Assembly (NCBI GenBank): GCA_963691815.1
Contig: OY829658.1
Coordinates: 14,699,326 to 14,763,325 of the forward strand
From: Echiichthys vipera
Lineage: Eukaryota; Chordata; Actinopteri; Perciformes; Trachinidae
Length of the DNA stretch: 64,000 bases
Direction of reading: 5' to 3'
Shown: positions 32,540 to 47,000 of the stretch, in pieces
Numbering within the stretch: the first letter of the stretch is position 1
Layout: every line of letters begins with the position of its first letter
Program-made: the position numbers and the translations under genes
Notes under the pieces: generated by a model
Databases searched by the model: none
What the model was told of the DNA's origin: nothing
What the model saw: the letters and a program-made list of their open reading frames with translations, nothing else

Positions 32540-35500
32540 AAAAACGTTTTAAGAAGTATTTTCAGACATTTTAACGCAGACGCAGTTTCATACTTCAAAG
32601 CAAAATCTTACTGTAGGTATCATTATGAGGTCCGAGTTATTTAACACTCAACTTCATGTTTGAGTTCATTTTGAGCATGTGAAACAAAGCAAATTAAGTG
32701 CAGTTCAGCAGAACCCTGTTTTCTTAATCAAGCACCCAGACATTCTGACCATGAATACATTATACATTAGTTGATTCTTCAAACTGACTGATTTGGCCCC
32801 ACAATGAGAGATCCGTCACTAGTGGAAAAGACACTTGAGTGTTGTTCGATAAATAGCAAAAGAAATATATATATTAAAAAAAACAGCTTTTATCTTCTAC
32901 TTTTTTGGCTCAGCATTTGCATCCATACGACTAATAAGAGTGTTGAGTCAAAGTGGCTAAAGGGATAGTTTGGCTATTTTGAAACAGGGTTTTATAAGGT
33001 GCTGATCAATAGTGTATTACCTACAGCAGATGATGCTTAGTGCCAACACGGACCCTACTTCACAAAAGCCTAACTTTCCCTTTGAAGTTGTAATCTGTAA
33101 GAATTGAGTAAGTAAGAAGTAACAGCAGGTTAGCCTCTGGGACCTCGTGTCCCAGACACATAAAGTAAGATTTCACCTGACTCGCAATTTATAGCACTTT
33201 GACTTTGTGTGGACGGGCCCTTAGAGAGGGAATGTTGCCAAAGACACCGATTGAAATACTCAGCAAAGAGGCAAGTACAGGTGAGTTTTAACTCACTCTT
33301 TGATAGATAGTAACTTAACAGACAATTAACTAGATGTAAAGTACGGATTATATCTTTAATACATAGCTCATTTTTGGACAGTGCATTATGAGAATAACAA
33401 GACTACAATTCTTTTTGCATGATGTGGATATAAAGACCCTCCAATTAAAGCTGACAGTCAGGACTTCACACACACACACAAGTGAATGTGTTTTACTGTA
33501 AAGAATTACACAGCAGAAAGCAGGGAGTAACAAGATTATCTTATATGAGATAACAGTCCTCAGAGAACTCGCACATCTATACAAACCACAAATGTAGCAA
33601 TCAAACATACTGAAGACAACATACACACTGTGGGTCAGTTAGTCTGAGTTACCTTTTATTAGTGTTATACTGATCTGAGCACAATTGCTCACAAGGAAGA
33701 GTTTGATAAGCATGATGCAAAAAAAACACCCTAAAGTAATTTTCAGTCGCAAATAATGATCATGACATTCTGATTGATTTTTTTTTTTTACGTTAAAGAA
33801 AAATATGAAAATAGAGTTGACGGTACATTTAGGCACACTATTAACACATACTGTACACAGATATGCACACTTTTCATTATCATAGATTCATAAATACTGG
33901 GGTTTAAAAAAAAAAGACAAGCCTTCCTGTATGGAGAGATGTGCAGAAAGTTAGAAGTGACACCTCCACCATGGGAACAAAAGCTCCAACTCATGTCCTC
34001 CTACTCAGCCAATCAGAGTCCATCAGGGCTGCTCAGTGCAAGCAAATCAAAGCACACGAGGGAGTTCAATCCAATGACTGCAGCAGAATGTGGCTCCGCC
34101 CAGCCAATGGGAGTGCCCCTCCCACAGTTGCTACAGTAAGTGCTCATAAGCAGTGATTCAATTGGTCACTGGACATGGCTCTCCTGTGAGCCTATTGGAC
34201 AGGAGGAGAGGGAAAGGGGGGGTGGTCCCTCCAGCTGTCAGTTAACAACAACAAAGATCTGTTCACACTCAATAGAACAGGCTTGAATGCATAAAACGCC
34301 ACATGACTTAAAAAGAAGCAGTTGTTTGAGGCCGCCTCTATTCTAGCTACAGCCCAATTACCTAATTATCGGGCTGCGGCACGGGAAGCCCCCTACCACT
34401 GTCCAATCGATACCCAAAACAGAGTTTGAACGAGTGGGCGAGGGATACGTGAAGAATACCCCAGTGCACCAAAAACAAAACAAAACCAAAAACCTCAGAC
34501 TTATAAAACAAGTCTGTAAAATAAACATTGTACTTTTACAACAACGGAATGTTAAGTTGTTGGGATAAGAAGACATTTCCGAGGAAGCTTCTTTCATGTT
34601 TTGTACTGTTAAAACAATATGAATTACTTTTTTCAGTATACAATGAATCAAAATGCACATGCATTAAAGAAAAAAAGAGATATTGCACAAAATTAAAGAC
34701 ATTTTCTCTGAATAAAAGTGATTAGGGATATATCTCCATATCTCTATCTTGATTTCCTTGTAACGTTCAGTCGAGTGAAGGAGAGCTACCTCTAGCGTGC
34801 GTCTCTTGGTCAGTATATACTATAGAGTTTTAAGGCTGGTTCACTAGCTCAGACTGGCACAGTTTCTGACTTGAGAGGGTTGCATCTTTGTGCTAAACAC
34901 ACACATACACACACACCCATTCACACAAAATTCTACACGAGCCAAATACACTAGACCAGAGATTACATTCTTTGATAGTGCGCTCGGAGAGCCAGAGCTA
35001 AACCTCCCATAACTGCAACACACAGTGTTCAGTGTGACCTCGCGGCCTCAACTTTTAGGTCGGCAGGTCAACTTTGCCTTCTCTTTCCTCACATGATTAA
35101 GGATAGGAAGCACAGTAATGTTCATACCATCCCAACATCAAACCAGTGCGCAAACGTATGGAACATGAGCTTTGGTCGTCACAGGTTATGACAGTAGCTT
35201 TAAAGGGGACGTGGAACTATTCTTTGAGGATCATGGGTGGTACAGATGATGAAACACTTTAGAAAGCAAAAAAACCCTCATCATGTCTTAAGAGAGGCTG
35301 GGAAAAAAATGCAGACAAAAATCTAAATCCTCTCTTTCGACCCATAACTGTTCAGTCACATTTTAAAAACAGCGCCTTTTTAACCCAGTGCTATTGACAT
35401 ATTTGGTTGCTATGAAAAACTAAATTTTGTTTGCATGTTTTACAAGTGTGCAGCTTTTGCAGATAAAATGTCTACAGCATGAGGGTAAGTTTGACTAAAG

Positions 35501-36008
35501 CTGAGTGGCCAGGTCACTGAGATGGTAAAGAGTGGGGGCCAAAAGACAGAAGCAGGAAAGTAAGGCAAGGTGTGGGTCTATGCTATCTACTCCTGCAGTT
35601 TAAAAACCATACAGTATTTGTGGTCTGCTCTCTGGACCAGGAGAAAGCAGCATTGATTGGCCCAGGATAAAGCTTAACACAACTAAAAAGTCCAAAAGGG
35701 AGGAGGAAAAACATCCAACTATAAGAAACGACTGCCTTGTCCAGTCGTGGTGCAAATTACAGGATTTGTGTTTGCGTATGTGTGTGTGTCACAGAGTGTG
35801 TGTTGGTCATCTTTCAGGTCTGTCGACACAGAAATAATCAGCTGGATAATTGGAGTGTTTTCACTGAAAAGAGTGTGTGAGGGAAGTGGAAGGGCAGAAA
35901 TCACACACATACCTCGACGTTCACGTCAAGCCCTCCCACTCTCACTCCTCGCTCTTAAGTCTGTGTGTGTCTAGTCGGCCCATGTCCCGCTGCCTCTGTC
36001 CTCTCCTG
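32540..36008 (-). other. Intergenic region and probable long snx13 3' UTR
   Basis: No supported gene. On the minus strand, AATAAA is at 33655-33660 and ATTAAA near 33352-33357, so the snx13 3' UTR could extend 2.3 kb or more past its stop. Short A-runs and CA repeats (33467-33480, 34893-34917) are present. The UTR boundary is inferred. Confidence 0.35.
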
Positions 36009-39000
36009 TCACCTCTTGAGGGAGGAGGATTTGAGTTTCTGGCTATATCTGTGGATGCGTGGCGAGCGGGAGTGCAGCTTGACAAAGAGCTCGGGGAATT
36101 TGTACTGGGGGAACATCGTCTCCAAGAAGCCCTCCAGGAAAACGTAGACTAGCCGGCGGTTCATGGGTTGGTACTGAAACATGTCGAAGACACGGAGTAT
36201 GCCCTTTCTCGTGGTGTCCGCTCCGATGATGTGCTTCAGCTCGTCTGAGGTAAGGAGGGAAATTTAGTGGTCAGGAGTGTGATCATTCCCCCCCCACAAG
36301 CTCCCAACAATACAGTACTTGGGCTGACCAGAGGAGCACTGTCCTTCCGCACCAGGCCAAAACAGGTTTTTCGGGTCAAGCCTAGTGCGTTTGAGCAGTG
36401 TGAGTGCAACCGTCTGAGAGAGGTGGGCTTTTGTAGAGCGTGTTTGCACATGTTCGAGCACGAGCGTGTGCACGTGTACGAGCACGACGCCTACGGCGGT
36501 TCTGACGTCATTTATGTGCGCCTGTTCGGACATAGAAAATAGAAGGACGGACCATGCGTGGACATTTAACAACAACAACAACAATGGCGGTGAAAGGTTC
36601 ACGTTGGTGTGGTGCGGGGCTGGAGTGTTTACTGCAGATTTGGTCGGATGAAAATATTCAAAAACAGTCGACAAGACGCACAAAAACTCAGAGGTCTATA
36701 GAAAGATTTGTAAACAAAGCGACGCATCGCGATGACGTCAATCAATGTGTGTGACGTGTTACGACGTGATGACGTATGGACAGGCAAGAAGCATTTGCGC
36801 GAGGCCCTGGCAGTGTGAGTACAAACGGGCCTGGGGCGCGGGGGGAGAGGGAGGGGGGGACAAGTACCCTAAAGCCCGGGGCGCGGTGCGGAAGGACAGT
36901 GTGAGTGCGCCCTTAGATCACTTTATTGACCCTTTGGTGTGGCAATCAGGCAATAATGAAGCATGGAACTTTTTTGTTAAGGGACAGAGACATGAAACTC
37001 AAGGAAAATAAAATGTGCATACCACTTAATCTTTTATAAAAATGAAAGGTGCAAAACAGATAAAAGACAGTTGCTAGAAAAATGATAAAAGACGATGAAG
37101 CTCAACACTAAGACATGCTTTCTGTGCGTCCTGTTCTGGCTCAGAAACACGTATCAGATTTATGCTTGATCAGAAGTGTTTTCCAACACAATGTTTCAGT
37201 TGTACAAAACAGAATGCCTCAAGGATGAAGTGGATGAGACAATCCTACATGGAGCTGGGTGATAACTCTATAAAGTGTGTTTTCACCTGGCATGATGCCC
37301 AGCAGACTGGTCTTGGCAGCTATTCGTGTCCTCATACGTATGCTCTTGTCCCGACGGGGCAGCGTCTCAGCCAGAATACCGTTGGGCCAGTAGGAATCCC
37401 TATACAGAGACAGAGCCACTGAAGGTTATTAATAATTATTTTGACCAATCAAAAGTCATTTTAAAGAAAAACGGAGGCGTTACCTGAACTTCTTGACATA
37501 GTCTGCAACCTGCTCAGGTGATGTCATGTAGTCCACATGATCCACAATTTTTCTAAAAAGCAAAGACGATTCAGTTTGTGTTCTGTGTGACACAATGCCC
37601 TTTGTTTTGTGTACAAGACTTGTGAGAGATTTTCTGAAGCTCTGAACATGTGTGTGCTTGTGATCAGTTTAGGTGTGTGCAAACATCCTGTGATCTGTGA
37701 ACTTTAATCATATGACGCTGTTTGTTCAGGTGGAACTGGTTCTGCAATTAAGGTCCTGACTGTTTCAGGGGCTGTAGTCAGTCACAAACATCTTAAGGCT
37801 AGGGGTAGCTCCTAACTTGCTGATTTCACTCCTAATTTTAGGACTCCTAAACTTTTAAGATAAGTGTAATTTACAAAGCATTTTAGTGCTTAAAGTAGCT
37901 CCTAAATCTATTAAAACATAGATGGCCTCTTAAGGACTCCTAAGTCACTCAGAGTAAATCAGGAACAACGACATGGCTGCTGCAGTCAGCATTTTAGAGA
38001 GATTAAATGATAGTGAGCTTTTAAAACGTTATCGCCCTTAATCAAGATGGCATTATGAATGTGGTAGATGGATGCCATCAGATTACCAACGAATAAAAAA
38101 CACCGAATAGCACCGTAGATCAAGAAGTATATTCTTGGTTTCGTATAAATCAAAGACACGTAATACATTTTTATTATAAATCTTTATTTGCACATAACGG
38201 CCAATCCTAAATTTTTCTATCAGAAATTCACTCTTCGGGACTCAAGGTGAAGGTCAACCTAGTCTTTAGGAGTCTCTCTCAGTCCTTGGTAAAAGTTGAT
38301 CTCAGAGGCTTTGTGAATAGGTTTTAAGAAATTACTCTTAACTAAGAACTTTTAGTGCTTAGATATAATGTTTTGTGAATACAGCCCCTGGTCATGAGAT
38401 GTTTGTCTGAAATAGGGCCATAAAGATTTGGAGGTACACAGTATGGAGATCAATGTACGTAGCTTGATTGATGTTTTTGAATGTTTTTTTCCAGTGTAGC
38501 GAACCCTGACTTTTGTATATCCCTGCTCTGAAATACTATTCTTTGGTTTGAATGTTTAGAAAAACAAGATTGTCACTAGGTCTGGTTGAGTTGCGGAGGA
38601 TTTATGTACAGGTTTTAGTGGGCGTGGAAAACCAAGAGATTCATAACTAGATTATGTACAATAAAGGTATTCTTTTTAAATAGTCTGCTGTGTATTTTCT
38701 AGATTGTAATGTACTGTGTGTCTCTGACCTGTTGATGGTGTCTCCATACGTGGCCCTGATGAGTTGTTGCAGCAGGTTCTTAATGTTTCTGCGCAGCCAC
38801 TGGTTTTTCTCCTTAAGGTCAAACACTTCATCCATCAGTAGCAGCATTACCCTAAGTGGGATATTATCATCCACCTGGGAACACATATAAACATATGAAA
38901 AGACAATTTCAATAAATCAAATCACAAGGAAATGAAATAAACAAAGCAAACATGCAACACCCAACAACTCACGTTGTCATCAAGCTGAGCAGAGACTCGA

Positions 39001-42000
39001 CAGTGTTCAGGGTCGATATCGGACTTGGGGAGGAGTGGAGGCACCTGAGGGGGAAAAAAGAGGACACTGGATAGTGAGAAGTTGGATGAACAAACTTTTC
39101 AGAACAGTGAAAAAAGTGGAAACTGGTTTACTTAGAGGGCACAGGGCCGGGATTTGTAAGGATTGCTGCCATATAAGGAGTCCAATCATTATACTCTAAC
39201 CACATCCCAGTGATTAGGTTCAAAGCGAACAGACCATATCAAACCGAAAAGTGCACTTTTAACACCACTAGAAAAACTAAACTATAGTTTACCACTTTGC
39301 TTTCCTTTATTAGGATGCGAAGTGCTTGCTCTATGTGGTGGCGTTACCTTCAGTATGGACTGTTTGATGTCCTGACCCAGTCTTTCCGACATGCGGCCCA
39401 TGTTATCGGAGACCTTGGTCATGCCCTCAGCTAGACTGTCTGGCAGGGCCTTCACTGCGTTTGACACATTTCTCATGGAGCTCCTCAGAGGATTTACAAA
39501 CGTGTCTATCTGATGTGGGGAAAAACAACAAGGAGAACATGTATTTCAGAAAACCAGTCACAAATGATAATCTGTCAAGTACAGCCACTCATATCTCTGT
39601 AATGCAATAAAAGCATTCACATGTGCTACAAAAATTCTAACTATTTACATTATACATTTGTAGTTATTTGGTGGTAATTACATTTTGTTTGAAAAAATGT
39701 ACCGACCTTGCGTGCAAACTCTCCCTTGCCCTTGCTATAGGCCTTGTTCTCTAGGAAGTCATAGACATAAGGGATCAGAGTTGGGCAGGCCTTCACCATC
39801 TCTGGGTTCAGCAGCAACTGGAACACACATACACACAATAATTATTGATATTAAACTCTAAAAAATGATTCAAGACAATACAGGCATTCAACATTTGACT
39901 AGTCAACACTAACATATAAAACGGTTACCTGTAAGTAAGCATTGAGGTCTTTTTTTCTCTTCTCCAAGAAGTCTCTGTCCATGTTGTTGAAGGTCTTCTT
40001 CCCAGGCAGCTTGAGGATCGACGTCAGGTTCTCAAACTAAAACAGAAGATGTGCAACACTCAGAAGGAGAAAACCAAGTTTGTAAGATGTTGCTCTGTGA
40101 TTTAACACTAATGTTAACTTTCTTCTTCGGTAGAAATGTTGCTGACTTCTGAACAACTGGTAAACATACAGAATATGTCTTACACACACCGTTTCAGTGA
40201 TCCTCATATGGAAGTCATGGAAGTCCGAGTAGCGGCGATAGGTCTTCCAGCAGTCCTCGCTGCCGTCATGGTTGCGTTTGAACACAGTGATGGCGTACAG
40301 CGCGTAGGTCTTACCGTGGTCGTTGCAAACTCCTGCAGCACCCCAGAAGCCGGGGAGACAAGTGTCAGCTACCCCGCCCGCCAATACATCCAAAATGGGA
40401 ATGGAGGAACGAAGAGGTAGATGAAAGAAGAAAAACGGGAAAGGAAAGAAAAGGATGTGCAGGTTCAAAGTGTGTGTGTGTGTGGGGGGGGGAGCAAGCA
40501 AAAGAAAGAATGGAGAGCAAACGGTGTGGAAATGTGGTAAAAGGGAGGAAAATGTGACAGAATGACAGAAAAGATAAGTGAGGGAGAAGAAGGAAGGAAA
40601 AAGGAAAAACAGAAAAACTGTGAAGGTGATAAAATGAAAGAAATAAAGAATATTGGAACAGTATGAAGTGACAAAGCAGACATGATGAATGGAGCTAGGA
40701 GGTAAAAAGTTGGAAGAAAAAACATGCAGGGAGGGACCAACAGGGGCTTACAGATACCTGATATACAAAACAAAATCACACACTCAACATGTGATTTCAA
40801 CTCTTACAACGTCCAAATCCCACAGAAAAGTTAAATGAAATGTTTTAAAACCTGACAAGTTGCCAGAATCTAGCATAAACCCTTAAAGTTTATTTCACAA
40901 CCCTTCATCAAAAGTGATTTAAAGAAAACGCTTTTAGACTTAGCAAAAGGCAAAAAGGCTCACAAAAATGGTGCATATAAGACTGTCTCTCTCTCTCCCT
41001 CTCTCTCTCTCTGTCTCCGTGTGTGTACCTGTGTCGGAGATGAAGGCATGTAGGTGCATAGATTCATCATGGCAGGAGTTGGAGAAGTCGTCCAAGGACT
41101 GAAATCACAAGACACCAGTCATAATTTAACTATGCAGTTTGTTAACAATAACACAGTAGAGTGCTTCTGCACTGTGGACGATGGGCGACAAAAACAATGT
41201 AACACTTGTCTCCACATCAGCATATTTCAGAGCCCATTCAACAGGAAGTGAAGAAGACTTACTAGGTTAATGCTTCCTGTGGGAGAGCCATTGAAGGATT
41301 CCCCATCGCCGTCATCAGACCCCCGGTAGCTGGGCTCTTTCAACATATCTAGCTCTGCCAGCATGCGGACATAGAGAGGACTCTGCTTGAATGACGGGTA
41401 GTAGCGCTCATCACGTAGCATCATGTCATACACCTGGGATAAATACGTGCAAAACAATTTGTTAACAGGTGGCACGGTAGCAGATTAAAAAAAGATAAAG
41501 AAAATATGGTGTAAAGCAAACATTTCTTCATTTATTTCATGTTTTTTGTTAACACTATGCAAATAAGTCAAATAAAATTTCTCAGACGATTGGTGTGATT
41601 CATTAAATGCCCTATTCTACAGGTAAACTGCAGAAAGGATTTTGTACATTTCTCTGGATTTCATCAAATATCTCGGGCGTGGGGTCATCTTTCTGTAGCT
41701 TCTCCCCTAGTGTTGTTACAGATGCTTCGTCCACCTGCACCCTGGGAGACGCCTGTTGGGAAAGAAAAAAGAGAAGATGTATAAAAAGAGAAGATATGCC
41801 TCATTAGTGTTAATCTCTTTTATGGCTGAAATTGCTTGAGACACTCATGTGGTCGTAACACGTCTCCCACCTTGTCCGAGAGGTATTGTTCGTAGACACC
41901 CAGTGCAGCAGCCTTCAGTAGCCCCTTGGTGGTGCAGGGCTGCTTTTTGCCATCTTTCTGCCAGCCCTGCATGGCCTCCAGCTGCTGCTGTGCCGTCACC

Positions 42001-43997
42001 CTGTAGCCCTCCACAGTGAGCCAAAAGAACAGCTCTGCCTGGGCCCCCGCTGCCTGCATGAAGTCTGGATCAACAGACATACAAGAGTTGGCGTCCGTCT
42101 ACTGTAGTACTTTGGTTACACACACATGCATAGTGAGTTGGACGGTGCCTTTAACATTCAGTACTGGCTGCCTGTGGTTTCTTGTGGTCATGTAACAAAG
42201 GTCCATGTACTGTTACACTTAGTCCTTTGGATAATATAAAAAAAAAGGTTATCAAGGTTATTATACTGTGGACACACTCCTTCCACTTTGGTTGGTTACG
42301 CTTTCTTTGTTTAAGTGATGTAAACATATTTATCAAAAGAAATAAAATTTTCATATTTAAATGACAGAACCAGCCATACTGTTTAGTTTCCTCTTGCTCA
42401 CTTTCCACACCAGATCCGACACAACTTGGCTTGACTCCTAGCTTGCACACAAACAAACACATGCTATCGTAATCTGATGTGTAAAGTGGAGTGACCTTTT
42501 AAAGTCTCTGACGATGTCATGTGGGACTGAAAAGGGGTGTGGCTAACGAGAGAGGTTGGGGTTATAAATTCTAGAGAAATGGAATAAGTTATGGATTATA
42601 AAGATGATTAACAAAAATGTTCAGGATTAAGGCCTTGGGATGACTGTGGTGACATTTTGGCATCTGTGCTTCATGTGATGATGCATGTTCAGAATTACCC
42701 ATGAAGAACTGTAGGGCTATGTTGTGGATGAGGATGTGATCCAGTGGGATAACGCACAGCTTGCCAAAGTTGGCTGCCAGCTTCAAGGCATCCACCTCCT
42801 ACACAACACAAGACAATGATAAGTACAGTCTGATATACAAATCAGAAAAGATAAAACGGTATTTTTAATCTGTCTGACTCTGAAAGATAAAACTTAACTA
42901 ACAAACTGTCTTTAAACGATTGTTGCTGGTACTTGCAGAAAAAAGTTTCACCATCACACCAGCATTTAGTGATTTATGTTTTTACTGGAACCTCCAGTGT
43001 AAGAACTATGGCTGCGCTGCAGTTTCTCACCTTGCCAGAGTGTAGTCTCTGGATCCTGGTCTCACACACCTTCTTCACAAACAGAAGACTGTTAATCTGG
43101 TTTTTGATCACATTGATGTCTGAAGGACAGAGAAACAAAGACATTAATGGAGGAAAGGAAAGCAGTGCATTTATTTAGACATACTTTACATTTGAGCTTT
43201 GCGTCTTCCTATCCACAGTGAATTATACCCTTTTTTCACCTAAATTTGCGTGTATATGCAGGTCTTTTTCAAAGTGGGAAAAAACTACACCAGACTAATT
43301 TCCTATTGCCAGTAGACAAGTATGTTTTTTTGGTCATGTTGAAAATCATGAACGCGCCATGCCAGAAAACAGAGTAAGTAAACAGTAGAAAGCAGCATGG
43401 AGGCCGGTGATAATCTTATGATAGTTTATTCTTTTTTCTTCTCTTTCAAACTCTATGTTGATTAATTTGGAACGATGTCTGAGCGCCTTTTGCACATAAA
43501 CAGATGGGATGTTTGGTTGAGATTGCAGAAGTTACAGACGGAGGCGACTTATTTCATTTCATTTGTCTTGGGAACGTATGCCGATTGTAACCTTTCCCAC
43601 TAAGGACAGAGCCAGGTGTTAGTGGGGTTTTCGTCCACTAGGAAAGGGACTTTGTTTTCATGTGTATTTATGTCATTGAGAAAAAGAGAGTGCCCACCAT
43701 CGCCAGCAGTGTCCAGGGAGCGTAGGTACTGAAGTTCCTCTAGCACCTTGTCCTTGACAGCCTCCAGCTCAGCAGGCTTGTCTGTCAACTTCAGGATGTT
43801 CATGAAGGCTTCATAGTTGCAGCTGGAGTCCCGTATCTATACAAAATCACATCCATTTACAGATACACTACATTTATACCAGCTCCCATTTCTGTTTATG
43901 TCTCATTTTAATTTGCTGTCTTGATTTTTTCTTTTTTATAATCCTTACTTTTGGCCTTTATTTGATAGTACCATATTTAGACTGACAGGAAAAAGAG

Positions 43998-44090
<93 letters not shown>

Positions 44091-47000
44091 AACATGCTGC
44101 AAAGTGCCACGAGCCGGGGTAGAACCCAGGCCGCTGCAGCAAGGATTCAGCCTTTGTACATGAGGTGCATCTATCAGTTGAGCTACAAGAGCTTCTTGAT
44201 TGATTCTTGGAAAGTTTCTTATATTATCTTCACAAGAAGTCAGTTAAAAAGACGGCTAATATGCAGTAAGTATGGTCATCTCACCATCCAGATGACAAAC
44301 TGGTTGATGTAGTCTGGGTCGCTAAGCTGGTTGATCAGAGGAAGTAGCACACCACGCGCCAGTACCTCCTAAAAAAAACATCACAGTGCATTTTCAGGTT
44401 CACTCACAGGGTCTGGTACAGCAGAGAAGTCTATTCAGGGGCCTGTAGTTGGAACATAATACTCATGGCTGGCCAGCAGCCAAAGTGGCAGAATTTAGCC
44501 AGTGGCTCAACCATGATAAATTAACAACACAGGTTGTATAACATATTGTGTGAATGAATATGGGATTTTGCACCTCATATTTGCATCTGACACCAATGAA
44601 GTCACATGTGTTGTGATCACTTGACAGACTGCGTGAGTGAGAGTGCTTGTTTGTGTGCACTCACCCTTAGGAAGTATCTCATGTTCTTGTTGTGGAAATC
44701 TCCAGGAGGTAGTAACAGATACAGAAGCAACTCACACAAGTCCCGAAGAAAACCTGACACACACACACACACACACACACGCAAAGAGCAACACATTTGT
44801 TTGAAAAAGTCTTCATGAAAGTGTGAACAGTAAGGTTGGACACATTACAGAAGTGTGTTTACCTTCTTCATCTTTGTGTGAAGTGCACACGACGTCTCGA
44901 CAAATCTTCCTTTCCATCTCCACCTCGGCCTCAAAGAAGGAGTCCACCAGCTCTTCCGTTATGTCCCCTGTTCAGACATCACTCTCCGTCATTGTCATTA
45001 CACCACTAATGTCTAAGATCTCATCACTTGAATTTATCAAAAACTTTATAGAAGAATCATCTGCACTACATTTGTTATCAGATCTTATTGTGTAATCAAA
45101 GTTATTGTGTCCATCAAAGAATCATCAACTCTAATTAAGCTCAGAACTACATCATCACAATCATTGTTAGAGAGGAGCTGAATCAACTCAGGAGACATGC
45201 CAGAAATACTAAAGACTACGGTGAGTGAGAAAACAAGTGTTTATGGATGTGTGTGTGTGTGCTTACTTTGCTTGTCTTCTCTGTCGGCGAGGCGATCCTG
45301 GGCTTTTCTAAAGACACGTAAATGGGTGGCAAAGTCGTCCACCAGGCGAGTGGTGAAGTAAGGCTGCCAGTCCACCTCTTTGGACCTTGGCACATAAACA
45401 CACAGGAATAACGTAAAAAAATTGAAAAAAAAACAAAAACAGAAAAAAACCCAGAACATTTTTGCAGGAAACATTTAATAGACAGAAAATGTATGCGTAT
45501 GTTGTACCGTGTAGAGAACTGGACGAGGGCATTCTGCAGCGTCTGTCTGATCTCCAATAAGAATGACTCATCCTCGCTCAGAGTGTAGTACCAGTACTGG
45601 ATATAATCTCTCAGAGCAAACTGGATAACCTACAGAGACAAAGAAATAGGAATTGGAGAAATTGAAAAGATGTGCGTTCATTAAATACTGCCAAAATGTC
45701 AGTGTGAGATGGGTAAATGAGTCTTTTTTTAAATACAATTAAATCTCTTGACTGTACTGGGTAATTAGGTCATAGGAAACCTGGATAAGTCAATCATGTA
45801 GTTGCATACAGTAGGGATACAGCTAAGTGGTATGATTAAATCAAGCAAACACATGAATCAATGCACTGTAACTGTCAGTATAGGCTGCTACTACATGAGC
45901 TGCAAAGGGAGGGAGGATTTTGTATTTAGAAAGCTTCCAGCAGGAACTTTCCCCAGGGACTATGAACCTTTTGAGGAACTTGTTGCATTTCAACCGCAGG
46001 GAGCAGGGTCTAAATTAAGTTCTGGGGACATGTTTTTTTGTTTACGGGGATGGCTGCTGATGATTGGTGAACACACCGCTTCAACTCTCGTACCGCTTCA
46101 TTCATAAACCAAGAAAGTACTCTAGCATCGATTTGGGACCATTTCAGGATGAGGATTTTTCTTTGTTTGATAACATTATAAGTAAAGCTAGACTGTGCAG
46201 TTGCCTTCCCGAGTCATTTTAAAAAATACAGAAAAAGAGAGATAAATCATGTGATCGCATTGTTTTTAAACAAATAATAGAGACTTCGGCCAAATGGCAG
46301 CTAAATAGAAAGTTCCAGAATAATCAAGACCATCTTTTAGAGAGTATTCTGCAGGTTTACATGATCTCACATTAGTGTAAACCTGTGCTAAAGATCTCAA
46401 GGTTCAAATGCTGCTGAAATGATTACTGTACATTCCCAGAGAAATAGGGAGAACAGAAGAACCATAGTAGAGCAGTTTGTGTCATCTGACCGTCACAAAC
46501 TGACAGCCACGCTGCTTTACTGTGGACAACATGCTTATACACGCTTTCTACTGAAAGTGTCGTAAATGGAATAACTGTGACCACCATACAAAAGCCCCTA
46601 AGCTCATATCACTACCACTAGACTAGAGGATCTATTTGTTGAACTGAATAAGGTTCTGAGTCAATTACCAGCTGAAAGAACTAAGGTTTTCACCTTACAG
46701 TTCTGTCAGCCACAGACACTATAATAGTACTGAAACTTTCAGTTCATCTTTCTGTTGGGACAGAGTTTCTCAGTTTTTTTCTGGACAGTATGTTTGATAC
46801 AATTTTAGTAATAAGTACAGCAATATCTTTACAGATTTGGCCTTAAGTAATCTAGAACACATTTAAATATGGTTTTGTAGACTTAGTAATTAACTATCAA
46901 AAACGACTAGCGCAGTCTAGTAACTCCAACAATGATATACATAAAAATAAATGTATTTTCTTCTTTCTTCCAAAGCAAAGAATAATTTTGTTAAACGCCT

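Noticed and set aside
36267..36683. Overlapping frames on both strands near the end of snx13
   Set aside because: They fall inside the CpG-rich transposon relic; only the short MADF-like fragment has meaning.
45895..46330. Possible DNA-element relic in the snx13 intron
   Set aside because: The segment feels familiar from fish repeats, but no terminal repeats or target duplication could be identified.
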